Counted from the first letter of the stretch, positions 12,601 to 25,100 are shown. The stretch is 60,000 nucleotides of DNA from Symsagittifera roscoffensis (GCF_963678635.1 NC_087062.1:94775845-94835844); one strand, 5' to 3'. Program-made: numbers and translations. The notes: a model not told the origin generated them from the sequence alone.

Positions 12601-15600
12601 CAAGATTGTTGAAAAAGAAGGCAGTAGGCATCCATTTAGTACCAGAACAAAGCCCCACCAAAGAAGTATTCAGCTCATTTTGGTAGAACGTACTATAAAA
12701 CACAGGGGCTAGCTGGGGGAAAATCCCAACTACGAATAGAATGGTCAGCAGGATAGTTGGCCATAGTCGTATCAATCTATGGACATAGAACATGATCCAA
12801 AATTTAGGATTGCCAAACGTTGGGTTCGGAAGTGTTTCCATGGTCTTAAGAGATCCATACATGACCAGGAGTCCACTCATGACGAAGAAAGAGTCTACGG
12901 AGGGAGTCCCGTTCATGATGGTTTGAAACAGGAGATTTTTTCCGCGTTCATAGACGTAAAGAAAGTTATCGGACATGAAAGTTTGAACGAGTATAGTGTG
13001 GCCAATCATGACCCAACCCAAACTTAGAACCCGAATTCCGTTCAATACTGGAAACTGCTGCCCGGGACTAGATTTAGTTGGAATTGCTTAAAAAACAGCA
13101 AATATATTTGAACACTAAAATAGCCAGAATAAAAAACATACTGATGAGATTCTATTATTAGGTTTTTTGCAAAACTTAGTCAAGCTGCTTTAGGTCAACC
13201 ATTTGGATTTTTTAGATCTTTTGGAGAAACCCATGAATTATCATATTTGTCAAAGGATTTAGCGCTGCGGATGGTTTTTGGAAAATTTAGCGCTGCGGGT
13301 GGTTTTTGCGGGGTTTCTGAGAATATTTTGAAAAATTTTGACTAAGAGATTAGTTTTTTGTAGCAAATAACATTTGCGTTGTTGGCTTTTCTTTAGACTC
13401 TTAGAGAAATTTAAGAGTTGGATAGCCAAAAATGTCTGCAAAAGTTTGACGGCCAGAATAGAACAAATCTTTCTCATATTGGTACCCTAACGCTACAATC
13501 TATGGGTTTTTTCATAATATTACTCAGAATTTTGGTGAAGTTGGCGTAGAAGTCGAAACACTTCAGGAACCGATCAGCCAAACTGAGAAACGAAGAGACT
13601 GGATCCAAATTGACAATTGGCTCATCCTGGTTTACTGTTTGCTCATTTCTTCGGTCGTCATCAAGTTGGACGCTAAATTCACGATTGTACCCAGCGTCTT
13701 TTTGAATTCCATTTTTGTAGATTTCTAAAAAAAACACAATCATTTTTGAATCCAACCACTACGGGGGGAATTATGGGTTTGTGCTTTTTTTGGGCAAAAA
13801 TAAATGTCAGAGTCCTGGGTGCAGACAAAAAAGGTCTTCATTTTTTGCTTTTCAAATCAAATTAGTGCCACACGTTTTTAATAAGCTTTTTTTGACATGT
13901 AATCATTTTCGACATATATGGAAATGTTTGTGTCTGAAGTTTTTCTTTGTTAAGGCTGCTAAGGCAAGGTTACACTATTCAAGTTCATTTGGTTGGCGAC
14001 GGAGTTGAATCCCTGAAAAATAGCCCCCCCCCCCTATTAATCCGCCCGTTCAAGTTATTCAAATAGTCTTTAACCAAATTGGCAAACATAAGCTAAGAAT
14101 ATCCGTCAATGACAGTTAATTTTTATATTTTCCTCGTGGTTTTTTTGGATAGAACTTAGGAGCTATCTTGGATCACGCGTCCTGCCAACTGACTTATTTT
14201 AGCTACCAAAAATGACTGCGCTCTATAATATGAAAATTTCAAACCACCTTTTCTAGAGACCTAGAAAATATTTGGAATTTTTAGAATATCGACAAAGCCA
14301 AGGGTTCCAAAGTCACAATTTTAAAATGATAAACAATTCGACCCAACCTGACGTTTATCTGTGTAACCTGATTTTGGGAAGAGAAAAAAGACGCACAAAA
14401 TTGGGCGTTTCGAGAGAGAGTAAACCGTGGTGTAAATTTCAGAAATATAAATGTAAGGCTGCAATGCATAAAATTAGTCGAAGACAAGGAATTAGAGGTC
14501 ATCTGATGGTGACAGTCAACTCCGAAGGTTATATACCAGTTAGCACCAGACTGATCAACTGAATGCATTGGATAGAAGAGAATAGATCTAAAATGAACTG
14601 TGAACTAACTTAATCACTATGACATTGCCCTTCTTGCGGAAAAATGAAAGAAATGAAACTTTAAAGTACTCAAGGAAATTAATGACGAAAGGTTTTATTT
14701 TAAAATTAAGCTTTGATAGCAAAAAAGTATAACATAACTGGCAGGTATAACATCAAGGCTTTTTAAAGGCACTTGTAGGCACCCATTGTAGGCATTTTTA
14801 GCCCGATTTCTCCTCTTTCTTCGTTTATTTTTCTCCGCCTTCGACCCTTTGTATATGGTCGATCATGACGGCCCCATTTTGTTTATCGCTATGCACTTCC
14901 TCCCGCTTCGCCTTGGTGTAGTTTCGTCCTGCAAACTTGCCGAACTTGCTGACTCCTGGCTCGAATAAGACAATAATCGCTAATTTTGTACTCGCTTCCT
15001 CACGTGCGCTTTTGGAATTTTCGTTTCTCCTGATGCCACAGGCTCGGTTAGCTCGAAAGTCGCCCACTCCGTTTCGCCTTCTTTTTTCCCTCTGTCTGTC
15101 TTGCAATCGATTACATTGTCGCCCTAGCGTAATCGCTAGGTCGGACTTTTGTCTCGTTGACCGTTTTCGCACCGATTGTCGCTCGCCCCTCAGTTTTTAT
15201 ATTCGACCGGTTTTCTTGCGGTTCTCCGTATCTCCTCCCATGAACTTGAATCCGGTGCTCTTGCTGCTTCCCGTACTAGCATCCTTTTCATTGCTAGTGG
15301 CATGTCGTCCTCGACATCGGATTCGGAGTAGTCCCCGTCGGCTCGTCGACCTTTTTGCGGCTGCTTGTGGTTGTTTTCCTGCTTTTTGAACTTGATGGTC
15401 TCTCGGTCATCATTTTTCGCCCCACGTCTTGTGGTGTCGGTAGGATTTTAATGTCTCCAGGGGCTCTTTTATTGGGTTTGTGATTTTGTGCAACGCCACT
15501 CCCGATTTCCTAAGAACAGCTCCGTTACTCATGTTAACGGTGTGGCCAGTTCCTTCACTACTTTAGAATTTAGTGGTTTGTACCTGCTAAGGTTTCTATC

Positions 15601-18600
15601 CCCTGTCCGCTGCATAAATTCTTCCAGTGGCGCTGTTGACGCTGATAGTCCCTCTTTTAGGCTCAACGCCCTGATCATTGATCTGGTCGTCCGCCAATTG
15701 TATTGAATGGCGCCTAGTCTTTGCATTATAAACGGTATCAGACCTAACTCCCCAGTCTCTATTCTTCCCCGAGCGTCTCTGCAACATCCTGCTCACCTTG
15801 GATAGATTTCACGTTCTCCCCTAGTGTTTTTTGGATCAGCTGCAACCCGAGGCTTGACATCAAGTCCCTTCTAACAATAGATAGTCTGCTTTGATTATAG
15901 CCAATCACTTTGATTTTAGCCTGGTCGTTGTTCTGCCAGCTTAGCAGTCCGTTTGTTTCACTCCTGTGGTGCCCAGTGTTCTCCTCAACTACCCCGATGG
16001 TAAATATTGAAATTGGCGAGCCGCTATCTATACATACGCTCGTTTGTCTCCCATTAATTTTCATCGGTAGTTTCGCGACCGCGACTTTTAGTTCGGTTTT
16101 TTTCCTTGAATGAATAACCATAACCACAAAACCATTCGAACTATCAGAACCCCATGACCTATATCTCTCCTCAGGCATATTGAACCATCTAATCGAGCTT
16201 TCATTTTGCGAATGAATGTCCTCCGTGTCCCCGGATTCACTCATATCTAGTTCCTCTTGTCTTTTAATTAGTCCTGCTGCCGGGCGTCCTGGGTTCCCAC
16301 GTTTTCCTCTGTTTATTTTTTTGTATCAAGTTGCGCTCCTTGCTGGACATCTCGTCGAATGCTCTGGTGTAAAATTTGGTTGATCGAAGTTATAGCACCT
16401 TTTGTTTCCCTGTTATATTCCCCCTCGGGGTTCAGGTGCCGCCCGGTATGGTCCCCGTCCGCGTTGTCTGATATTCTTATAGCCGCATCCAATCGCTCGC
16501 ACCGGTTCCGTTTTAATCTGGAACGCTCCATCGTTCGTGCTGCTCGGTGTTGCTACTCCGGTTGTCGATACGTACGTTTTCGCGTACTTGTCTCCTCGCT
16601 CCTAAGATACCGCTATACGACACACCTCCTCGGGTGTTTTTTATCTGCATAGTTTGTTTTGAGCTTCTCTGTTATTCGTGTTCACAATGAATACATCCCT
16701 TAAAATCCTTGTCTCCAATGCCCCAAAACTGCATCGTGCCGGTTATCCACTTAAGCACAAATGGAGCTGTTCCAATGATTCCCCGATGTGCTGTTTCCTT
16801 GCTAGCAAATGGAACGTCTCTCCGTTTCTAAAGCATCAAAAACCCTCGTTAAGTCCAGATGTGGTCTGAGCCTATGGAATTCATCCTGTTCTTTTGGCCC
16901 AAGGCACAGGTATATATTCAATATCAACGTCTTTTCCGCCTCCAGTCGGTTTTTCCCGTCCACTTCTGCTGGTAGAGCCGCAACTTGGGCTGTCGTTAGG
17001 TTTAATTTAGGCTATCGTAGAATGTTTTCGGCTGTTGTAGAATTTTTTCGAATTAAAGTCATGTTTCGCCACCCACCATTACCCATTGAAAACAATTAAA
17101 CCAATACTACCATAGCTTTGGCGGCTCTGGGAGCTTGGGAGGCCAGAGCGACGTTATCCCTAGTGTGTTTTCTCCCCATTTTGGCATGTTGGCTGCTCCA
17201 TGTCATGAAAGAGTTAACGATAGGTAAAATTTCAGATAGAGAAATGTAAGGCTGCAATGCATAAAGTTAGTCGCAGACAATGATTTAGAGGTCGACCGAT
17301 GGTGACAGACAGCTCAGAAGCTTAAATACCAGTTAGCACCAGACAGTTTAATTGAATGCATTGCATTGGAGAGAATAGAACTAAAATGGACTGTTAACTA
17401 ATTTGTTAACTATTACAGGCGTTTTTTTCTCCTCGGTAAATCAGTTACCACATAACCGCCAAAAAATTTTAGCTTCAACTTGCTTCTAAAAAAATTACTC
17501 TGTGCGGAGTATGACGTGCTACTTGCATAGCAATCGACTATTCCTATTCTTTTTATCTCATTGACCGACCCTAATTTATCCAGGGGATTTAGATCTGCGA
17601 AATATTTTGTTGCCTTCAATGGATTTGTTTTGGATAGGAATGAGATATACAAGGCAAAATAAATTGTCCCAAAAAGTTTTAAAAGTTTTTTCCATGTATA
17701 TATGGTTCTAAAATCCTAAATTTTTCGCTCTGTTAAACAAAAAGAAAAACAGATTTATGATTTGATGCTCATCTAGACACATTGTTCGAAATTTTTTTTG
17801 ATGATGCTAGTCCAATCTCTAGGGCATGGGGCAGTGTATTTTTTAGTCAAACCGTTTCACTGGTTAATATTCCTGATTTTTTTGAAAAACAGTTGAAATC
17901 ACACAAAATAATTTTGAATTCTTTCAATTGAAGCATTCGTGTTCAAAAACAAAGTAACAAACTAACAAATAGAGCAGTGTTGTTTAATTTTTTTTGATTT
18001 TTTTTTTGGTATTTGCTTCCTTGTGAAAATAAAATTTCATGGTCTTTCTTAATTTAGATCTTTTAATACAAATTTTTTGGAAAAAAAAGAAAAAAAAGTT
18101 GAAGGTGTTTTTCAACCGTAAATTTCAGAAAATGTTTGTAAAGAGGACCGACCATTTATTAGCAGTAACTTCTGCTGAACAATTTCACCGGTTGAAAAAC
18201 TTTAACCCTACCAAATTTCCTTTATCACGTAACCTGATCGTCAAAAGGAATAAATTTATTACTGATATCATCATACCGTTGAGTTTGCTCAACATGTTGC
18301 TAGTGGTGGCGACTGTGATCAGCAGAAGAATGATTCCGAACACGACCACTGCAGTTATGAAGGCACCAGTTGCCTCAAATTTTTCCCTTCCATCTGCAAC
18401 CACCCATTCAGTGTTCACACCTAAATAATAATTGGACACCTACTTACAGTGTGCAATTACGCACAGAACTTTCCGATGACAGATTGCAGAATTGTGTACA
18501 CAGGTTGCTATTTTTCTCAATTTCATTTTCAATTTTGTGTACTTATCTCATGAAGGGATTTTCGAAAAACATTTTGAAAGTTCTCTCGAGTTTTTTTTTT

Positions 18601-20353
18601 TGAGTTAAATTATTTTCTTAACTCTCTTCCTAACTCTCTTATTGGTGCCAGAATCGGGGATTCCTTTATAAGCTCCGCTAAAAAGTTTGCGTCAAACAAG
18701 CTGGCTAATCCCACTACTCTGTTCTTTTGTTTGTTCAACAATGGGATGGATTGACAGAGCTTATTTCAAAATCTTTGAAGCCACATAACGATTTTGCTTC
18801 GCCCGACAGTCGTTTTTTTTGCGCTCGTTCGATTTTTGATTTGAATTGAGCTGATGGTGAGTGGTGAATGTTGTTTTTAGTCTCGTGTCGTGTTTAATGC
18901 TGCCCTCCGTTGTTTTCGTCGTATTAGCTCTATATGTTAATCCTTGCCAGCGGTCTTGATCGAGTTAATGCCGGATGAAAATGTTGACAAGAGTTGTCAC
19001 ATATTTAACAATAATTAAACAATAATAATCATAAAGTAAGCTTTTTGAATCAATCAAGCTTTTTCTCTGAGTTAAACACGGATCTTTCGACGACTTAAAC
19101 TAGCACCTCATAATTTGAAAGCATGTCAGACAGTCAATTTATGTAAATTGGGTAAATCGACTCAATGTCAGGAAAAAGTTAAGTGTCTTTTGAATTATAC
19201 ACAACTATGCACTAAGTGCACATAATTTAATTAAGCGCCAGAAAAAAACAGTATGCGCTACCTACCAAAACGACCCTATTTCTTGAAATAGGCAATAATT
19301 CGAAACCCCTTTTCCTTAATTTATTTTTTGGAGCTTAATATTTACTGGATTTCAGCTATTCTAAGCTCTGGTTTTTAAAAAAATTAACCTGATGGTAAAA
19401 TGCTAAGACAGCATCCCGCTTGTTCATACTAAGCTAGCTGCCTTTCACATTTTCCTACCATACGAGAAGTTGTTGCCTCAACCATTGTCCTACTTTTTAA
19501 CCCACGTTATTTCGATCCTATTTTTACACTTTATCAGCCCCTAACAAGATAACCCTACTACAATTTGACCCCCTTTTTAAAAAGGAGTTAAAAGACACAG
19601 GGTTGTAAAATTGGGAACTGCCTCAGCCAAAAACGTCAAATTTTCTGACTTGCAGGAAAAACCATTAAAAAAAACAAAACATGCCATCTTATTGTTTCCA
19701 GTATTTCAATGAAGTTGAACATTTGGATGACCAAATTAGCAATTTTAAAAACAGCTGACCAAATCATCTAAAAAAGTAGAGTTGCGCATTTTGAGATCCA
19801 CGTGTTCAAACCGCTTACCTAACTCGTGAAGCGCGTATTTGAAGACCCGAGCGACTTGTGAGTTCGAACAAGACAGAGGCATGCATGTTCCCAGAGACAA
19901 CTGCAGTCCGGTGTGTACCTTGAATGTCACCAGGAATGGACCAGAATCCGGAAAGGAGCTCTGAACGGGAGAGCTGTCCAGTTTTATATTCACACATTCT
20001 TCTGGTTGGCCAGCAAAAGTTGTATGGAAAAGGGCGAATCCAGTTCCTGGAACGGCATAGGAGTCCCAGAACTTGAAGTTTAAGGAAAAGTTGGATGATG
20101 AAATATCACGAAGGTCTTTGCGACACTGTTGGTTCACAGAAACAGAGTCCAGAATTTCATCGTAGTTCTTGATCAGATGGTCGCGTACATGTTTCACGTG
20201 GTTAACAGAGTTGGTAAGATTATCAAAGGGAATTCGAGTTAAAAGTTCGGCTTTTCGTTGCACTTGACGGATGAAAACTTTAGGGTTGCCTATTTGAGAT
20301 TGAGTTTCACACACAGCAAAAAGAGCCACGAAAAATAAAAACTTGAGAAACAT
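9664..20353 (-). CDS. nrf-6-like: NRF-6-like multispanning acyltransferase, six exons, 741 aa
   Basis: Exons (minus strand): 20353-19819, 18420-18277, 13724-13524, 13086-12577, 10802-10612, 10308-9664. All introns are GT-AG, the phases match (1,1,1,1,0) and the exons sum to 2226 nt, which supports the model. Residues 1-18 are a signal peptide (MFLKFLFFVALFAVCETQ). Residues 20-178 form the cysteine-containing NRF N-terminal domain (CMPLSCS near its end). A membrane segment lies at about 198-220. From about 308 comes the acyltransferase-3 domain: LNGIRVLSLGWVMIGHT with His323, then VDSFFVMSG (357-365), DWTWYVANDVQFF (about 470) and several hydrophobic helices ending in GKMR. The family (C. elegans NRF-6 and arthropod relatives) comprises multipass membrane proteins linked to lipid or xenobiotic transport; the acyl substrate is unknown. 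Introns 2 and 4 carry transposon remnants. Exons 1-2 are duplicated upstream. Splice sites are by eye. Confidence 0.88.
10798..11247. mobile_element. MITE with GGGATCTACTTAACA terminal inverted repeats (450 bp)
   Basis: It begins GGGATCTACTTAACAaccccctc at 10798 and ends gaggagactgTTAAGTAGATCCC at 11247. The same tips bound much shorter elements at 38065-38159 and 48151-48238. It contains a poly-C run near 10850. No clear target-site duplication was found. It lies in intron 4 of the NRF-6-like gene and its left tip overlaps the start of exon 5. Confidence 0.75.
11420..11605 (-). repeat. ATTATAATCC-type dispersed repeat, partial copy
   Basis: Contains ttgataataatcgattataatgg, which is the inverted end of the family seen at 4185-4590 and 12120-12420, followed by several tataatgga/attataatagatt palindromes. 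It lies in intron 4 of the NRF-6-like gene. Confidence 0.45.
11820..12120. other. G-rich low-complexity tract inside NRF-6-like intron 4
   Basis: The plus strand is strongly G/T-rich (gggtagatgggg, gtgtggggat and similar) for about 200 bp. The minus-strand open frame here (12119-11892) is only proline/serine/histidine low complexity, so I do not call a gene. Confidence 0.5.
12120..12420 (+). repeat. ATTATAATCCATTATAATGG-type dispersed repeat, copy 2
   Basis: Aligns with 4185-4590 from the gagtagtgcagaaaa lead-in through tandem ttataatcca units (three in a row near 12218-12245) to the common end ATCCATGGAACCTCA. It lies in intron 4 of the NRF-6-like gene, about 150 bp from the exon 4 donor. 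Confidence 0.6.
14442..14603 (+). repeat. About 165-bp dispersed repeat, FLYWCH-like coding flavour, copy 1
   Basis: The segment taaatttcag..aatgtaaggctgcaatgcataaa...taccagttagcaccagac recurs, diverged, at 17228-17396 on the other side of a Gypsy remnant. In the plus strand it reads WCKFQKYKCKAAMHKISRR, which weakly resembles the W-C...C-K-A part of a FLYWCH finger. The final histidines are not evident, so the coding interpretation is tentative. It lies in intron 2 of the NRF-6-like gene. Confidence 0.45.
14800..17100 (-). mobile_element. Internally deleted Ty3/Gypsy retrotransposon remnant in intron 2 of the NRF-6-like gene
   Basis: Minus-strand order: gag (about 17100-16270), protease (16244-15759), then directly the polyprotein tail (about 15730-14820). 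The reverse transcriptase, RNase H and integrase are missing. Gag shows DVFIVNTNNREAQNKLCR, close to IVNTSNKEAQTKLCR in the element at 54.4-59.4 kb, and a zinc-knuckle-like CYNFDQPNFTPEHSTRC in which one cysteine is replaced by Phe. The tail shares VLRKSGVA and an acidic stretch (ESDVEDDMPLAMKRM type) with the other element. Base composition is more GC-rich than the surroundings. No LTRs were recognised. It has the same orientation as the host gene. Confidence 0.7.
15759..16244 (-). pseudogene. Gypsy-type aspartic protease fragment
   Basis: The open stretch of 161 codons carries the retropepsin active-site signature VCIDSGSPISIF (Asp-Ser-Gly), followed by a distal RRDLMSSLGLQLIQ segment matching the hydrophobic end of retroviral-type proteases. 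The same order (WIDSGSPIFIF ... GRKLMPAFGLMLVQ) is seen at 58752-58363, so both belong to one family. In an intact element it would cut the Gag-Pol polyprotein; here it has lost the downstream polymerase. Confidence 0.7.
17228..17396 (+). repeat. About 165-bp dispersed repeat, copy 2 (holds the duplication breakpoint)
   Basis: Diverged match to 14442-14603. The left breakpoint of the 8.24-kb tandem duplication (17305) falls inside it, so its right part (from acagacagctc) reappears at 25543-25634. Confidence 0.6.
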
Positions 20354-21260
20354 TTTTATAGCGAAAGTTCATACAAGAAAGTCAAATTAATAACCAAATT
20401 TGTGCTTGTCAATGATCATACTTATTAAATATATTGTGAGATTTCAAACAAATAAGTGTTGATCAAATTTGAACGAATTGCCTTATTAAAATCTCGATGT
20501 AAAATCTCGTTGTAAAATCTCGTTTAAAGGTTTCAAATTACAAGTTCATATCAAGACAAAATCAATGACAACGGAATGCAGCTTTTTACAGCGGTGACCT
20601 TTAAAAATCTTAAAACTGCACATTTTTTTATTTTCTAAATACTGCTATTTAAAATTATTTAACTTGCGGGGGGCGGGATTGGGAGGGGGAAAGCCATTTT
20701 CAACTGAAAAATCCTTAAAGTTTTCTCCTTTGTGTTTTCTTGTAAATTTTCTCTCGTGTCAAAACAGTTTGAGAGGTAGCAATGGCAGCTAAATCTAGCA
20801 TTAATTAGCTTTGTTCAGAGATAGTTGTTAATTTAGCTTTTCAAAGATCGCATGCATACAAGCAGTGAAAAACCAGACAATATTTTGAAACATAACGCTC
20901 CATTCTAGTCCATGATTTCTAGCAGTTTTCAGCTGTGACAGTTTTTTTTTCACCTTCAGTTTCTATGGTAACAATTTTGATTGTTTTTTTTTGGGCATGG
21001 ATAAATTCACACCATTGGCCAAACAAGGTTTTTTTTCCAAAACTGTGAAAAATTGACTGTTCAGTTTGTTTTCCGATGGCAGCGGCCGTTTTTTGAACGC
21101 ATGTTTTATCGAAGAAGGATACAACTAGAGCGTCGGTAACAAATTGTTAGCTTTTTGATTTGGCGCCCAGTATCAGTTTTTGCAGTAGATCACTTAAAAT
21201 TTAAAGAACATTTGTAACGAAAGTAACCATTACGAGACCAAACTGTGCATTCTGTGCATT
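20354..21260. other. Upstream region of the NRF-6-like gene
   Basis: No coding region is supported. It should hold the promoter of the minus-strand gene starting at 20353, but I see no clear core promoter motif that I would commit to. A G-rich island (ggggggcgggattgggaggggga, near 20667) is the only compositional feature. The whole region is duplicated at 28591-29500. Confidence 0.4.
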
Positions 21261-21261
21261 G

Positions 21262-21582
21262 TATGCGGATTCCACAACAGGCCAAAATCAGATTTGTCCC
21301 GGAATCCACATCATTGCTACTTTTCTTTGATCATCTTTGCTGTTATGAATTCCACAAACAAATACAAAAAACACTGTTGCGCTCAAAGTGACACCAAAAA
21401 TAGACGAATTTGCGGAATCCGCAACCGTATTTGCGCAATCCAGAACAGTTTGTGGAGTCCACAAACAAATAATAAGACATGTTTATAGTTAAATTGAGCT
21501 GTTGTGGAATCCGCAACTGTAAGCGGAATCCGCAAAGTGTAAGTGGAACATGTTTTAAGACTAGTTTCTGGAATCCAGTAAC
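21262..21582. repeat. Cluster of GGAATCC-centred palindromes upstream of the NRF-6-like gene, copy 1
   Basis: Within 320 bp there are about nine variants of one palindrome: tgcggattccaca, cggaatccaca, tgcggaatccgca, tgtggagtccaca, tgtggaatccgca, gcggaatccgc and ctggaatccag. They lie 0.9-1.2 kb upstream of exon 1. The open frames across them on both strands are by-products of the repeated motif. Confidence 0.7.
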
Positions 21583-21629
21583 ACACAGACACAAAATTGT
21601 GCGCCTATCCAGTGCATAATTTGGCCTGG

Positions 21630-22135
21630 TAATGACGGAGTATTTGTGACCGGGGTGATTTTTTTTCAGACAAATTTCGACTTTTTTAGCCATTTTTGAC
21701 GGAGTACTTTTTATCATTCGAAAAATATTGTTGTCTTGAGCTTAAATTTGAAAAGATAGTTCACTTGAGATCGTTTTTTGTAGAGTTATTGTGGTTTAAA
21801 AATTGTCATTTTGGCCAATTTGGAACAATTAACGCGCGATAGTTTTCGCGCTATTAACGCGTAAGCGGAGAGTTAATCCGTCTTAGAAATCGTTCCAAAC
21901 TGGTTGAAAGAAGCTTATTTGCCATAATTGATTTGTTACAAGGAGCGAAAACCATCCTTTTGTATTTTATATGGCGTGTGGAGGGGATGATTTCTATTAA
22001 AAAACTCAAATTTTAGAAAAAAAAATTTTCATTTTGTTTTACTAAATTTAACTTTTTAATGTTATCACTGCCCCATAAACCATAAAAGGCAGTCGGAACA
22101 TTCCGGGCTTTGCCCTAATACCAGCAGTCTTTTTT
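21630..22135 (+). repeat. CG-rich dispersed repeat family, copy in duplication copy 1
   Basis: The full-type copy reads from cggagtatttgtgacc..gggtg, through the core aattaacgcgcgatagtttt and ctattaacgcgtaagcgga, to ggcagtcggaacattccggg and ending at ccagcagtc. It aligns, reversed, with 37520-38035 and 52923-53457. No coding potential is seen. Confidence 0.75.
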
Positions 22136-25100
22136 ATTTTCTTAACTCAATATCCTTGATTGTCCCAGTTTTCAAAACAAAATGACAGTCATTTGGGGTT
22201 GCCTTTTTCTTATTAAAAAGTTCGACTTTTTGAATAGCCGTTTTTGGCGGATTTTGAAAATATCTGCTGCTCTGATCTCAAACGAATAAAAAACATAACT
22301 GTGACTTTTTGAAACTATGCTTAGGAGGAGGGGGGAATTGATAATCATTATTTATCAAACGCGTAATCAACGGTTTAAATGGCTCAAAAATCTTTTCAAA
22401 AGGTAATGATGAATTGTATTTTTGCTTCAAATTTTTATTTTAAAATTTTTCTGAAATTTATTTTCATTTTTCGGTTTGACAGATGAAGGATGACAAAGCA
22501 TAACTTAAATTCGTCGAGAATTTTCAATATTTAGACTTGTAAAAAACATTTGGAGTAACCTTATAGGTCAATTAAAAATAGTTCATCTTGACAAAAAACA
22601 TGAACTTTAGAAAAAATTAACACATTTAAAAAAAAACCACCAATATTTTGTTTATTGTAGGGGATTGATTTTTATAAAGTTTGCAAGGTTTCCGATACGC
22701 TTTTGTTGTTCATTAAAAAACATAAAACAACCATTTTAAAATTTTTAGAGCTAGATGCTCGTGAAGCCTAAATTTTATGCAAAAATGTGCGAAAACAAAT
22801 TAAAAATTAATTTAGAGCTATTTTATTGTACTATACTTCTGGTAAAGATTTGTCGAGCAGAGTACTGTACTTGCTCTAACTGTTAGTGTTTTAAATAATG
22901 ATTGCGTTTGTATATACAGAGTATTTTCAAAACGTGTTTTTGCTAAATCCTTTCTCGTTTACGAATAGTTTTTGTTGAAGTCTTTTTAGTAGGCAGGAAA
23001 ACTCAGCGAATTCTAATGATTTAATTCATCATGAAATGGTTTTTTTTCACAATGTTTTTTTGATTTAAGGAAATTTCACCGCTTTTTAAACTTGACAAGC
23101 TACTTTAGTGCGGAGTGAAAACAACAGGATAAAATCAACTGTCAGCTAAAATGGAACGTTCTCACCAATTTTTCTCAAATGTGGTTTTACTTAGCTAAAA
23201 AATGATCGAGACAAAATGCTTGAAATTTTACTAGCTTTTATATGGTGTGAATTTTAATGCAAAAAAAATCAAACCAAAAATACACTCATAAGACTGGTCA
23301 ATTAATTTGGTTCAAAAATAAGGAGGTAAACGGGACCAATTGATGTATAAAAAACTACAGTTGAGCCTGTTTACTACCTTACTTTTGAACAAAATTAATT
23401 GAACCATTTTAAGTGTGTTATTTTGTTTTAATTTCTTGCTTCGAAATTTACACCATCAAAAAGCAGGCAAAAATCCAAGCATTTTCCTCTATCCTTGTTT
23501 GGTCAAATATAACCGAATTTGAGACAAACGAGTTAGAAAACTCGGCATTAGCTCAATTTATCCGATTGTTTTGATTCAGCGCTATAGTAATTTGTTCAGC
23601 ACAAAAGGAAGTGCATTTTCATTAAATGGCGCGAAAAAAATGCGTGAACAAGAGTGATCGAAATTAATGATTTATATCATCCGAATTCGACAAATTTTCG
23701 CTGACTTCTGCAAGATGAATCACTTCATTAACCCAAATATATGTGAAATGAGAGAAGATTTATTAGAAAAAAAAATTTGAAAGCAACCTGTAATCTGCGC
23801 ATTTTTGGCTGGTTTATACTTCAGCTGCTTGGTTCACACCCGATTCTTTGCTTTTGTACTAAACTCTAACATGTATTGTAGGTTTGCGTAGCAAAGGAAG
23901 CATGTCGGATCTGGTCAACGTAATGAACTGATGCTTGATTATTGGTGACAGATCGTTTGACAGGCCAATCTTTTAGCAGAGCAACGTAATGAATTGATGC
24001 GTGATTGGTTGACAGACTCCATAAGACGCTCAGTATTGTGTCAAGCGTCCCAAATCAAGACAATTAACTCATGATTTGTCAACAAAACTATTCACTTCAA
24101 AAACACAACGGTGTAAATTTGCGGCAAAACAAAGATTTACGTGCACAAAAACACTCGTGCCGAATGGTAGCGCAACAGAGCAAGCAGTCGCTTATCACCA
24201 AAGATGCGTTTGAAGTTGGCGTTCTGACTTGCTAAATGTTCTGAGTCTGCTAAAAACTAGTCTTCTAAAACTCCTAGCGCCATATTTATTGCACTCATTA
24301 TATTTGAAGTATCAGTATACAACTGAGTTAACAGTACAGTGCAAAATACTAATGTCAAATCATTAAATACGCTTGAATAATTCAGATTTTAGTCCATTTT
24401 TGATGGCTCTCATTTATCAAGTTTTTTTTAATTTACCACCCCTCCAATATTTTGAATTTTTTTATCTTATTGTCATTTTACCTGTTTTTAACGCTGAATG
24501 CGTTGTCTTACAATCAACCCTCGAATTCTATTGAAGTGGCCTTAGAGCTCGGAATATCAATTAGCTCACGCAAAAAAAATGTAGATCCGCTTTGCTTTTT
24601 TCTACAGCAAAAACTACAATAATAGATTGAAACAATTTGAAGTTCAATTCTGCCAAATTTGATTTTCGTTTTCTATTTTTGTTTTAGCTTTTCGAGAAGT
24701 ATGAATTTCCAGTAAGCCTGTAAAAACAATGATTCTCAACCGGAGAGCTTTCACCATGCTAGATTTCTTTTTTTCTTTTCACGACCTATGAGGTTTAACC
24801 CCATGAATTAAAAAAAATTTCGAAAAGAAATTTTATTCGGACAAATTGAAACATGTTCAGTTGACAGCATTACCATGCAAGCAAGTTTTCAGATGGGTAA
24901 CATCACAAGGTGGAAACTCTTTCCTGGTTGTTAGCAAAGAATGAGTGTAATTACATGATCAACAATAAATATCTTTTGTATTGAATTTAAATAGTACAAA
25001 TTCGTAGTGAGTCTGAATAAATAAGAAGTAGTCGAAGCAGTATGAAATCGAAAATTTTAGCGAAGAGAATTCTTTCATGCTTTTCTTCAGAGCAGATTCT

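Noticed and set aside
14937-15389. Plus-strand open frame of 150 codons
   Set aside because: Antisense of the GC-richer Gypsy polyprotein tail; no domain of its own.
18039-18428. Plus-strand open frame of 129 codons (and its copy at 26276-26665)
   Set aside because: It lies antisense to NRF-6-like exon 2, which has matched splice sites and a membrane segment. The plus frame starts in poly-A/T and has no recognisable domain.
21343-21717. Minus-strand open frame of 124 codons over the GGAATCC cluster
   Set aside because: Created by the repeated palindromes; the translation repeats RIPQ-type segments and has no domain.
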